A stretch of DNA of 64,000 nucleotides from Eubacterium sp. 1001713B170207_170306_E7 (lineage in GTDB: Bacteria; Bacillota; Clostridia; Eubacteriales; Eubacteriaceae). How positions within the stretch are numbered: position 1 is the stretch's first letter; each line of letters opens with the position of its first letter. Shown here piece by piece: positions 25,944-33,206 of the stretch. The DNA is taken from NCBI RefSeq assembly GCF_015547515.1, contig NZ_JADMVE010000008.1, positions 1-64,000 of the forward strand. Direction: 5' to 3'. Below the pieces are notes generated by a model. The model was not told the origin of the DNA, searched no databases, and saw nothing but the letters and a program-made list of their open reading frames with translations. The position numbers were made by a program, and so were the translations under genes.

Positions 25944-26606
25944 ATGGCAAAAGCAGTATCCGACAAGGGATTGAAAACTAAAAACCGAATTCTTGAGATC
26001 GCCCGGGCCGATTTTCACAGCAAAGGCTTCGCAAAAGCGTCGGTCAAGGAGATCTGCGCCCAGGCCGGAATCCGCACCGGCACCTTTGCCTATTATTTTA
26101 AGACAAAGGAAGACCTGATCAAGGCCATCTACTCCGAGCTCCACCTCCAGACCTACGCCTTTGTGGAAAACCACCGCCCGGAGCAGGGCCTCAACAGCAT
26201 CGAGAAGAACACCTACACGGCCTTTCTGTACTACGCCGCTGTCTTTAAGGATGACGCCACTACCCGCTTCCACGCCGACACCCTCCGGCGGGAATCCATC
26301 CAGACCTTTCTGGGTCAGAATTTCCGCCACGTTTACCGTCAGTTCATCAACGACTGCGGCTATACCCTGAGCGACGCCGAGCTCTACACCCTCAGTCTGG
26401 CCGACCTCGGCATGCGGCGTGAGATCGTCCTTGATTTCATCGAAAATCCAAGGCCTGGACACACCGTCCGGGGTCTCATCGCCCACCTTTACCTTTACCG
26501 GAGCCGGCTTTTTAAAATTGATGAGGAGCAAATGCAGGCTTACCTGCTGCGGGGCGAAGAATTTGAACAAAAATATGACCATTCAAAAATAAAGCTTCTG
26601 GTCTGA
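25944..26606 (+). CDS. TetR/AcrR family regulator 2
   Basis: The product has 220 residues from the ATG at 25944, with AGGGAG upstream; the longer frame starting at 25773 has no ribosome-binding site and a hydrophobic, non-coding-looking N-terminus. The helix-turn-helix reads ASVKEICAQAGIRTGTFAYY then FKTKEDLI. The C-terminal half contains LADLGMRREIVLDF, related to the GARRE element of the other TetR proteins. It is divergent from methyltransferase 3 and probably represses it; CTGTT/AACAG halves sit near its own start. Confidence 0.88.
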   Translation: MAKAVSDKGLKTKNRILEIARADFHSKGFAKASVKEICAQAGIRTGTFAYYFKTKEDLIKAIYSELHLQTYAFVENHRPEQGLNSIEKNTYTAFLYYAAVFKDDATTRFHADTLRRESIQTFLGQNFRHVYRQFINDCGYTLSDAELYTLSLADLGMRREIVLDFIENPRPGHTVRGLIAHLYLYRSRLFKIDEEQMQAYLLRGEEFEQKYDHSKIKLLV

Positions 26607-26728
26607 AGCCATCGCTAATATTTACATTGACACGTCAAAATTCTGCCCGGTTCAGGCGCTTTATGCCTTGTCCTCCCCAAAAATTCATGTTAAAATTTGG
26701 TGTAGTATTTCTAAAAAGGAGCCCATCT

Positions 26729-27379
26729 ATGCATAAAATGACAAAAGGCGAAATGACGAAGGAGCGAATCCTCGCGAGCGCCAAGGAACTGTTTTACGAA
26801 CAGGGCTATGACGCAACCACCATTCAACAGATCGCTGACCGTTCGGGGACAACGCTTGGCTCTATGACCTACCATTTTGCGACCAAAGCCACCTTTGTCA
26901 GCCGTCTTTTTGACGACTACTTTACCAATCTTGACACGGCCATCCGCCAAAAGCAGTACGAGCCGTGGAATTCCTTTGAAAGCCATTTCCGGCTCACCAT
27001 GATCTATTACCACAACCTGCTGTCCGACCCACACACCCGTAATTTCTATTATGAGGTCTTTAAAAACGATACGCTGTTCAGCTCTCTCCACGGGAACATC
27101 AGCCAGATTTACCATGATTTTATAAGAGACTACAGCCTGCGGATCCGGCCCATTGAGTTTGACGCCATCGTCACCGCCGACTTCGGCGCAAGGCGTGAAT
27201 GTCTGCTCTCCTACTGCGAGGAACGCCTGAAGATGCCCATCGAGGATTTCGGCATTTTCCTTTTGACCAATACCGCCCGCTGCATCGGCATTCCCGAGGC
27301 CGCCATCTACAAGACCAGCTACCAGTCTCTGGTTTTTTACCGGAGCCATGATTTTTCAAACGTCCAGCTCTTAAAATGA
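26729..27379 (+). CDS. TetR/AcrR family regulator 3
   Basis: The product has 216 residues from the ATG at 26729, with AAAAAGGAG upstream. The helix-turn-helix reads TTIQQIADRSGTTLGSMTYH then FATKATFV. The C-terminal region has TADFGARRECLLSY, shared with TetR 1. It follows TetR 2 by 122 bp on the same strand but seems to have its own promoter region. It is probably the regulator of methyltransferase 2 or the transporter genes; assignment to a target is a guess. A large bidirectional terminator follows. Confidence 0.88.
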   Translation: MHKMTKGEMTKERILASAKELFYEQGYDATTIQQIADRSGTTLGSMTYHFATKATFVSRLFDDYFTNLDTAIRQKQYEPWNSFESHFRLTMIYYHNLLSDPHTRNFYYEVFKNDTLFSSLHGNISQIYHDFIRDYSLRIRPIEFDAIVTADFGARRECLLSYCEERLKMPIEDFGIFLLTNTARCIGIPEAAIYKTSYQSLVFYRSHDFSNVQLLK

Positions 27380-27397
27380 CCGCGCTGGCCTGAATAA

Positions 27398-27464
27398 GGG
27401 TACAAAAAATGCGAAAAAGTCCAAAACCACGGCGATTTTAGACTTTTCCGCATTTTTTGTACCC
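27398..27464. terminator. Bidirectional palindromic terminator (ATGCGGAAAAGTC family)
   Basis: Arms starting GGGTACAAAAAATGCG and ending in the complement flank a short inner region. It separates the convergent TetR 3 and ABC ATPase genes and even includes the ATPase stop. It belongs to a family with at least seven full copies in the window. Confidence 0.8.
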
Positions 27465-28216
27465 TATTTTCGTGTAATACTGCTTAAAAATTCCCTGGTC
27501 CGTTCGTTTTTCGGATGCTCGAAAATGTCCTCAGGCGTGCCCTCCTCCAGAATAATACCATCGTTCATAAAGAGGATTTTGTTGGCGACCTCACGGGCAA
27601 AGCCCATCTCATGGGTAACGACAATCATGGTCATGTGGGCCTCGGCCAGCTGCTGCATAACGCCCAGCACCTCGCCGGTGAGCTCCGGGTCCAAGGCGGA
27701 GGTGGGCTCATCAAAGAGCAGAATGTCCGGGTTCATCATGAGCGCCCTCGCGATGGCCACCCGCTGCTTCTCGCCGCCGGACAGGGTGGAGGGCATGGCG
27801 TCGATTTTGTCGAGCAGGCCGACCTGGGCCAGGTGCTTCTCGCACCGCAGGTCCATAGCTTCGCCCTTTTCCTTTTTAACCACCTTTGGGGCAAGCTCCA
27901 GATTCTGGCGGACCGTGAGGTGCGGAAAGAGATTGAAATGCTGGAACACCATGCCCATTTTCATGATAATGGCCCGGATTTCGTTCTGGGAGGCGTAGAG
28001 ACCGTCCTTCATCAGGTCTCTGCCCTCCATGGTGACCGTGCCGCTGTCGGCCTTTTCAAGGTCGATCAAACAGCGCAAAAGTGTCGATTTTCCAGAGCCG
28101 GAGGAGCCGATCACGGCCACGACATCGCCCCGGTTGACCTGAAAGGAGATGCCCTTCAGCACATGATTGGTGTCGAAGCTCTTGTTCAGATTGGATACAT
28201 TGATGATTTCTTCCAT
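27464..28216 (-). CDS. Polar amino-acid ABC transporter, ATPase subunit
   Basis: The product has 250 residues with Walker [11 protein letters not shown]-loop VFQHFNLF, signature [17 protein letters not shown] and Walker [15 protein letters not shown]. The sequence is typical of the GlnQ/HisP group that powers amino-acid uptake. AGGAG precedes the ATG. It lies 9 bp after the permease gene in the same direction, completing a permease-ATPase unit with the binding protein upstream. It acts at the inner face of the cytoplasmic membrane. Confidence 0.95.
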   Translation of the reverse strand: MEEIINVSNLNKSFDTNHVLKGISFQVNRGDVVAVIGSSGSGKSTLLRCLIDLEKADSGTVTMEGRDLMKDGLYASQNEIRAIIMKMGMVFQHFNLFPHLTVRQNLELAPKVVKKEKGEAMDLRCEKHLAQVGLLDKIDAMPSTLSGGEKQRVAIARALMMNPDILLFDEPTSALDPELTGEVLGVMQQLAEAHMTMIVVTHEMGFAREVANKILFMNDGIILEEGTPEDIFEHPKNERTREFLSSITRK

Positions 28217-28225
28217 GACATTCTC

Positions 28226-28882
28226 CTAAAATTCGTATTTCTTTTCCAGTTTTTTAAAGATAAAGGTGAGCACAAAGTTGATGACCAGGTAGATGGCCGC
28301 TGCCACAACAAAGGCGAAAGGATTGGCGTCCCGGTTAACCGCGGTCTTGGCATAGTGGATAATTTCCGCCACGCCAATGGTGGTGACCAGCGCCGTGTCC
28401 TTAAGCAGGGTGATGGTCTCATTGCTGATGGAGGGCAGGCAGACTCGGATCATCTGCGGAATGACCACGCGGACCATGGTCTCAAAGCGGGTCAGGCCCA
28501 GCACCTTTGAGGCCTCGTACTGTCCCTTGTCGATGGCCAGAAGCCCGCCCCTGAAAATCTCGGCAAAATAGGCGGCGTAGTTGAGCCCAAAGGCGATGCA
28601 GGCAGCCACAAACCGGTCAAAGACCAGAAACTTGCCCACGCCCGGCAGCAGCGGCAGCCCAAAGTAGACAAACATGAGCTGGAGCAGCAGAGGTGTCCCT
28701 CTTAAAATATAAATATAAACCTCCGCAAAGCCGCGGAGCACCACAATCCTGCTCCTGGACATCAGGGTGAACAGAAAGCCCAGCGGCAGCGATGAAACAA
28801 TCGTGACCGCAAAAACAGCCAATGTCACCAGGCCGCCCTGGAGCATTGGCGTAAGCACATTCATAAAATAGGTTGAATCCAT
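28226..28882 (-). CDS. Polar amino-acid ABC transporter, permease subunit
   Basis: The product has 218 residues with about five membrane helices. The family motif LRGTPLLLQLMFVYFGLP and the ATPase-contact loop EASKVLGLTRFETMVRVVIP identify a HisM/GlnP-type permease. GGGAGA lies before the ATG. It is separated from its binding-protein gene by a 375-bp repeat insertion (28901-29256). It probably works as a homodimer because a second permease gene is absent. Confidence 0.93.
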   Translation of the reverse strand: MDSTYFMNVLTPMLQGGLVTLAVFAVTIVSSLPLGFLFTLMSRSRIVVLRGFAEVYIYILRGTPLLLQLMFVYFGLPLLPGVGKFLVFDRFVAACIAFGLNYAAYFAEIFRGGLLAIDKGQYEASKVLGLTRFETMVRVVIPQMIRVCLPSISNETITLLKDTALVTTIGVAEIIHYAKTAVNRDANPFAFVVAAAIYLVINFVLTFIFKKLEKKYEF

Positions 28883-28900
28883 AATCTCTCCCGTTTTTAG

Positions 28901-29256
28901 GTGGAGAATTGAGAATGCAGAATGGAGAATTAAAAGGAAAAAACATGGTGCGTTTTCAGAGTATCAAAAAACCTCAAGAGACGAAGCCTTTTACCTAAGG
29001 AAGAAAAAAGTGTCCTGCGGGTACTGCACCCACCCCGGCAGCTTCTTCACTAAAGTTAATGCTTTATCTCGCCAGTGTCCGGCTGCTCCGATAGGTCGGC
29101 TCGGTTTCCGGCCGTTATCCGCAGCGCCTGGTCCTTTTTTCTTATCTGGATAAAAGGCGCAGTCTCGGCCTATGGCACTTCTTTGATAATCTGTCAGATG
29201 TACATAGCACATCCGGTCCTTTAATTCTCCATTTTCAATTCTCAATTCTCAATTCA
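28901..29256. repeat. Nested repeat: outer GAGAATT inverted repeats around element copy 2
   Basis: Outer imperfect inverted repeats (28903-28939 and 29216-29253, built from GAGAATTGAGAAT and ATGGAGAATTAAA) bracket a copy of the hairpin-rich element (28976-29186). GAGAATTGAG repeats of this kind are common small mobile or repetitive elements of Firmicutes. The block lies between the permease and binding-protein genes of one ABC operon. Confidence 0.7.
28976..29186 (+). repeat. Hairpin-rich repeat element, copy 2
   Basis: Shares GAGACGAAGCCTTTTACCTA, TGTCCTGC, CACTAAAG, GCTTTATCTCGCC, GTGTCCGGCTG and the right end TTTTTTCTTATCTGGATAAA with copy 1 (15864). The stem TAAAG/CTTTA and a second internal hairpin are kept although several bases differ, so structure seems conserved. 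Confidence 0.7.
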
Positions 29257-29257
29257 T

Positions 29258-30073
29258 TTAGTTTCCTGTATAGAAAATGTCCTCGCCGAACCATTTCTTG
29301 GAAATTTCAGCGGCAGTGCCGTCAGCGACCATGTCGTCGATGGCTTTCTGAATTTTTTCCTGTAATTCGGTGTTGCCTTTCTTGACCGCAACCGCGTAGG
29401 TTTCCGGTGACAGGCTTTCGTCTAAGATCACATAATCGGCGTTTTCACTTGAGATGTAGTAGCGCGCGACCACAGAGTCCACGATGACGGCGTCGATACG
29501 GCCAATGCCCAGGTCCTGGAGGGCCGATACATTTTCAGGGTATTCGTTCATGGCCGCAACCTTGGTGTGGATGTCGTCGGCTTCAAAGGCATCGTAAGCC
29601 GAAGAACCCTTCTGGAGACCCACATTCTTGCCCTCGAGGTCGGCTTTTTTAGTGATGCCGGAATCCTTCTTGACCACGATCACCTGATCGTTTTTCAGGT
29701 AAGGCTTGGTCATGAGCATGGCTTCCTCGCGTTCCGGTGTGACGGACAGGCCGTTCCAGATGGCGTCGATATTGCCGCTGTCCAGCTCAAGCTCCTTGGT
29801 ATCCCAGTTGACAACCTGCATCTTGGGTTCCATACCCATGCGTTTGGCCGCTTCGGTGGCCAGGTCGATGTCAAAGCCGACGATGTTGTTCTGGTCGTCG
29901 CGGAAGCCCATGGGCGGGAAGGAATCGTCCAGACCGACCACAAAGGTCTGGTCGTCATTGGCACTGTTTCCGGCTGACTGGTTGTCGTTTCCGTTGCTGC
30001 TGCTGCAGCCTGACAGCATCGCTACGGCCAGAAGCGCAACAAACAGCAGGGTAATCATACTTTTCTTTTTCAT
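29258..30073 (-). CDS. Amino-acid ABC transporter substrate-binding lipoprotein
   Basis: The product has 271 residues from the ATG at 30071-30073, with AAAGGAG upstream. The N-terminus is a lipoprotein signal peptide ending in the lipobox LSGC, followed by a Ser/Asn-rich linker. The mature part has the SBP family 3 pattern: VVGLDDSFPPMGF, GFDIDLATEAAKRMGM, WNGLSVTPERE and NVGLQKGSSAYDAF. It captures a polar amino acid outside the cell for the permease and ATPase downstream. The identity of the amino acid (glutamine, cystine or other) cannot be fixed from sequence alone. Confidence 0.93.
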   Translation of the reverse strand: MKKKSMITLLFVALLAVAMLSGCSSSNGNDNQSAGNSANDDQTFVVGLDDSFPPMGFRDDQNNIVGFDIDLATEAAKRMGMEPKMQVVNWDTKELELDSGNIDAIWNGLSVTPEREEAMLMTKPYLKNDQVIVVKKDSGITKKADLEGKNVGLQKGSSAYDAFEADDIHTKVAAMNEYPENVSALQDLGIGRIDAVIVDSVVARYYISSENADYVILDESLSPETYAVAVKKGNTELQEKIQKAIDDMVADGTAAEISKKWFGEDIFYTGN

Positions 30074-30221
30074 TTCTCTCTCCTTTAAAATGACAGTATT
30101 CATATACCTGTATTATACACTTCATTACAGTAAAATGCTACTACAAAATGTATATTTTTTTATTATTTATTTGTTGTACTTATTTATTGTCCATTAGCAG
30201 AAGCGTGCCTTTTCCTCATAA

Positions 30222-30659
30222 TCAATCCTCGCCGTCCAGGGGCGAAAAGGCCGATGCCGCCTCGTACAGCCGCTTTTCACCACATTCCGGGCAGGCGCAG
30301 TCCGCCAGGTCCAGCGCCTCAGAATCGACGGGCTCAAGCGTTTCGCCGCATTCACAAATATATTCCGGCATGGTTTTCTGTCCATCAGTCTGTTCCACCG
30401 CGTAGGCGAAGCCCTTGTAAAAAGCGCCGCAGGCCGGGCAGCGGTACACGCCGTAGCGGTAATCGGTGATAAGGACGCTGCCCTCCTCTTCCACCATGCG
30501 CCGGATCCAGGCCAGCGCCTCCGGATCTCTTACCAGCCGCGGCAGCACCGCGTATTCGGAATCAAAATCCGGCGGCCCGGTATGCAGCAGTCCGACCCCC
30601 AGGTAAAAGTCCTTTTCATAGCCGCATTTCCGGCAGCGGATCGCAAACGTATTTTTCAT
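30222..30659 (-). CDS. Hypothetical protein with several zinc knuckles
   Basis: The product has 145 residues from the ATG at 30657-30659, preceded by GGGAGG. It has CRKCGY near the N-terminus, CPACGAF in the middle, CECGE and CPECGE near the C-terminus, so at least two zinc ribbons are likely. Between them is an acidic helical stretch (DPEALAWIRRMVEEEGS). No catalytic motif is visible. It is monocistronic, bounded by a palindromic terminator upstream. The family is not one I can name. Confidence 0.7.
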   Translation of the reverse strand: MKNTFAIRCRKCGYEKDFYLGVGLLHTGPPDFDSEYAVLPRLVRDPEALAWIRRMVEEEGSVLITDYRYGVYRCPACGAFYKGFAYAVEQTDGQKTMPEYICECGETLEPVDSEALDLADCACPECGEKRLYEAASAFSPLDGED

Positions 30660-30693
30660 GTGTTGTTCCTCCCGTGGTTTTTCTCTGCCTTTT

Positions 30694-30746
30694 AGGTACA
30701 AACAATGCCGAAAAGAGGCCTTCTGGCCTTTACCGGCATTGTTTAT
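30694..30746 (-). terminator. Palindromic terminator (ATGCGGAAAAGTC family) after dhaL
   Basis: AGGTACAAACAATGCCG-type arm and its complement GGCATTGTTT flank an inner AGGCC/GGCCT stem. It lies downstream of the dhaL gene on the minus strand. Confidence 0.7.
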
Positions 30747-30815
30747 AGCTCAAAGCCTTATAAAAAAACAGGTGCGTCCTGTTTCGCGACGCACCTGTTT
30801 TCAGGATCACTTTAT

Positions 30816-31463
30816 TTACGGCATATGGTTGTAGAATACTTCCAGAATTTCTGCGGAGGATGCAGCGCCCGGGTCCAGATGGCCGATGGCGCGTTCGCCG
30901 AGACGCATGGCTCTGCCCTTGGTCGCAACGATGTTGCGGGTAGATTCCAGGCCGTCCTTGCCGGCTTCCACAGCCTTCGCCATGGCTTCCTTCGGAGCTG
31001 CGCCGCCTTCATAGGCGGATTTTAAGGTTTCAACCGCGGGCACTAAGGTATCCAGCATGGTTTTTTCGCCAGTGGTGGATTTACCGCGTTTTTTGATGAT
31101 GTTGACGCCGGTTTCCATCATTTCGATGAATTCGTCAAAGGTGACGCCGTCGTCCGGGCCCTTTGTCTTGACCGGCAGGCCAAATTTCATGAAAAAGCTG
31201 CCGTACAGCGGTCCAGAGGATCCGCCAACCTTGTCGAGCAGCGCGGTACCGACTTTTTTATAAAAGCCGTTAACGCTTTCCTGCTGCCATTCGTCCAGAT
31301 TTTTGTCCACTTCTCTGAAGCCGATGGACAGGTTCATGCCGTGGTCGCCGTCGCCGATGGCAGAGTCCAGCTCGGTAAAGTAATCCTTGCGGTCTTCTGC
31401 CAGCTTGATCAGATCTTTTACGACGTCTACAAAATACTGTTTATCTAAAACATATTCGCTCAT
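30816..31463 (-). CDS. dhaL: Dihydroxyacetone kinase ADP-binding subunit DhaL
   Basis: The product has 215 residues. The N-terminal metal/ADP site ELDSAIGDGDHGMNLSIGF holds the conserved Asp residues, and GGSSGPLYGSFF and KRGKSTTGEKTMLDTLVPA complete the DhaL fold. In PTS-type kinases DhaL carries ADP permanently and is recharged by phospho-DhaM, then passes phosphate to the DhaK-bound ketose. It is the last gene of dhaM-dhaK-dhaL and is separated from dhaK by a 161-bp spacer with two strong hairpins. AAGGAG precedes the ATG. Confidence 0.93.
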   Translation of the reverse strand: MSEYVLDKQYFVDVVKDLIKLAEDRKDYFTELDSAIGDGDHGMNLSIGFREVDKNLDEWQQESVNGFYKKVGTALLDKVGGSSGPLYGSFFMKFGLPVKTKGPDDGVTFDEFIEMMETGVNIIKKRGKSTTGEKTMLDTLVPAVETLKSAYEGGAAPKEAMAKAVEAGKDGLESTRNIVATKGRAMRLGERAIGHLDPGAASSAEILEVFYNHMP

Positions 31464-31502
31464 TTTTTGGTCTCCTTTTTGTTCTTATTTCACCAAATGC
31501 GC

Positions 31503-31578
31503 CCTGTCCTATTGATAGGGACATAGGACAGGACGTACTTTGTGAAGTAAAGAATCCCGGACCCCCAGAGGGGCCCGA
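31503..31578 (-). promoter_or_regulatory. Two hairpins in the dhaK-dhaL spacer
   Basis: A perfect 10-bp stem (31503-31512 with 31523-31532) and a GC-rich second stem (about 31556-31578) lie between dhaK and dhaL. Neither is followed by a T run, so RNA processing or stability control of the dhaL segment is more likely than termination. Confidence 0.55.
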
Positions 31579-31624
31579 GACACATTTAAAATTTATTCTC
31601 TCTTAACGGGTCTGGGCTGAAGGC

Positions 31625-32638
31625 TTATACCTGTGTGAAGTAAGGTGTGTCACATGGGTAGTCTAATAATTCCTTCAGTTCGTCGTCCAGCTTACATAAG
31701 GTTACGGACATACCAGCCATATCCATGGAGCAGGCGAAAGGACCAACTAAGGCTCTGTGAACCTTGATGCCTTTTTCTTCCAGGATCTGGGCAACACGTC
31801 TGTAGCAGATGTGTAAGTCAAGAACTGGTGTTGCACCCAGGCTGTTTACCAGCACGTAAACTTCATCGCCAGCTTCGTATGGCAGGTCTTTCAGGATTGG
31901 GTCCATGATTTCGTCGATTACTGCGTCAGCCGGTTCGATCTTGCCTCTTCTGACACCAGGTTCGCCGTGGATCCCCATACCGATTTCCATGTCGCCGTCT
32001 TCCATGTCGAAGATCGGGCCGCCCTTAGACGGTAAGGTAGCGGAAGACATGGCAACGCCCATGCTGCGGGTATTGTCATTACATTTTGAAGCGGCAGCGA
32101 CAACAGCATCCAGGTCTGCGCCCATGGCAGCTTTCGCGCCGGCAGCCTTGAATACGAAGAAGTCACCTGCGATACCACGGCGGTCCGGGATATTTTCTGA
32201 GGAAACAACATCGTCTGTTACCAGAACGGTTTCAACACGGATATCGTCTTCTTCATCGGCTTTTTCCGCGCCCATGTCAAAGTTCATCACGTCGCCTGCG
32301 TAGTTACCATATAAGTAGATAACGCCCTTGCCGTTGTCAACTGCCTTAGCGGCTGCGTAGCATGGGTCCGGAGAAGGAGAGGTATTGATGTTACCAATTA
32401 CAACGCCATCTGCAAAATTTTCACCGACATAACCGATGAACAGCGGTTCATGACCGGAGCCACCGCCGATAACAACGCCAACCTTGTCTTTTGTTCCAGC
32501 ATCCTTTGTCACAACGACACGGCCCTGTGCTTCCTCAAGGTCGCACATTTTTACATAGCGGTCATGTGCTTTGACATATCCTTCCACCATTTCTTCCACT
32601 ACGTCATAGGGATCGTTGATCAAACGTTTCATTGTCAT
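31625..32638 (-). CDS. dhaK: Dihydroxyacetone kinase substrate-binding subunit DhaK
   Basis: The product has 337 residues. IGGGSGHEPLFIGYVG near residue 57 and the covalent substrate-binding histidine in GMGIHGEPG (His224) identify DhaK. It holds the ketose as a hemiaminal while DhaL-ADP/ATP phosphorylates it. AGGAGG lies nine bases before the ATG. It is the middle gene of a PTS-linked operon. Related kinases also act on erythrulose, and the divergent TIM-like and RpiB-like isomerases raise that possibility here. Confidence 0.93.
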   Translation of the reverse strand: MTMKRLINDPYDVVEEMVEGYVKAHDRYVKMCDLEEAQGRVVVTKDAGTKDKVGVVIGGGSGHEPLFIGYVGENFADGVVIGNINTSPSPDPCYAAAKAVDNGKGVIYLYGNYAGDVMNFDMGAEKADEEDDIRVETVLVTDDVVSSENIPDRRGIAGDFFVFKAAGAKAAMGADLDAVVAAASKCNDNTRSMGVAMSSATLPSKGGPIFDMEDGDMEIGMGIHGEPGVRRGKIEPADAVIDEIMDPILKDLPYEAGDEVYVLVNSLGATPVLDLHICYRRVAQILEEKGIKVHRALVGPFACSMDMAGMSVTLCKLDDELKELLDYPCDTPYFTQV

Positions 32639-32686
32639 GATAAATTTCCTCCTGAAATTCTTTATTTTAACGGGTGACTCCCGTTA

Positions 32687-33085
32687 TTAACATTTACACA
32701 GCTCTTTGGCTGATTTGGACACATTCATGATTTCTTCCGGGTCGTCGGTAATGGTCGCCTGCACCACGCCGGCGAAAGCACCCTCCACAATCGGGCAGTC
32801 CACCATGTGAACTTTTTCCTGCAGATCGTCGTCGAGTAAATCGATGGCGGTTTCCGCACTGATAATTGAGCTGCCCATATCGGCATAAATTAAAATATTA
32901 CTGCAGTCCTCCAGCGATTCGATGGCATCCTGAATACGGATCGCGCTGGTTCCGATTCTTCCGCCGTCTGCGCCGCCTGCCGCTTTGATTTTTACACTAC
33001 CATCGTTCATTTCTTCGACAATTTCTGCCAGACCTTCTGCCAGCTTTGCACTGTGAGAAACGATTACAACACCTGTACCTGCCAT
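32687..33085 (-). CDS. dhaM: PTS-dependent dihydroxyacetone kinase phosphotransferase DhaM (EIIA domain only)
   Basis: The product has 132 residues comprising only the EIIA(Man)-like domain. The phospho-accepting histidine is in VVIVSHSAKLAEG near the N-terminus, and GTSAIRIQDAIE and IYADMGSSIISAE are typical. It lacks the HPr and EI domains that are fused in some enterobacterial DhaM proteins. It relays phosphate from the general PTS to DhaL. It is first in the operon, behind the -24/-12 promoter at 33171-33185. The adjacent regulator carries its own HPr-like domain, which may connect the two. Confidence 0.92.
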   Translation of the reverse strand: MAGTGVVIVSHSAKLAEGLAEIVEEMNDGSVKIKAAGGADGGRIGTSAIRIQDAIESLEDCSNILIYADMGSSIISAETAIDLLDDDLQEKVHMVDCPIVEGAFAGVVQATITDDPEEIMNVSKSAKELCKC

Positions 33086-33128
33086 AAATATCCTCCTAAA
33101 ATTTGATTCACTGAACTGTGAAGCTTCT

Positions 33129-33152
33129 TTTGCCTCCGGCGGCTGCCAGAGG
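33129..33152 (-). promoter_or_regulatory. 5' leader hairpin of the dha operon
   Basis: CCTCTGGC and GCCGGAGG on the minus strand form an 8-bp stem (one G-T pair) with a 4-base loop, shortly downstream of the sigma-54 promoter. Confidence 0.4.
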
Positions 33153-33170
33153 GCACGCTGGTTATATAAC

Positions 33171-33185
33171 GCAAGATGCGTGCCA
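33171..33185 (-). promoter_or_regulatory. Sigma-54 (-24/-12) promoter of the dha operon
   Basis: On the minus strand TGGCAC-N5-TTGC matches the RpoN consensus exactly, with GG at -24 and GC at -12. It lies about 85 bp upstream of dhaM and just after the gene for a sigma-54 activator. Confidence 0.92.
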
Positions 33186-33206
33186 AAACCTGAGCCGTGA
33201 TCTTTT

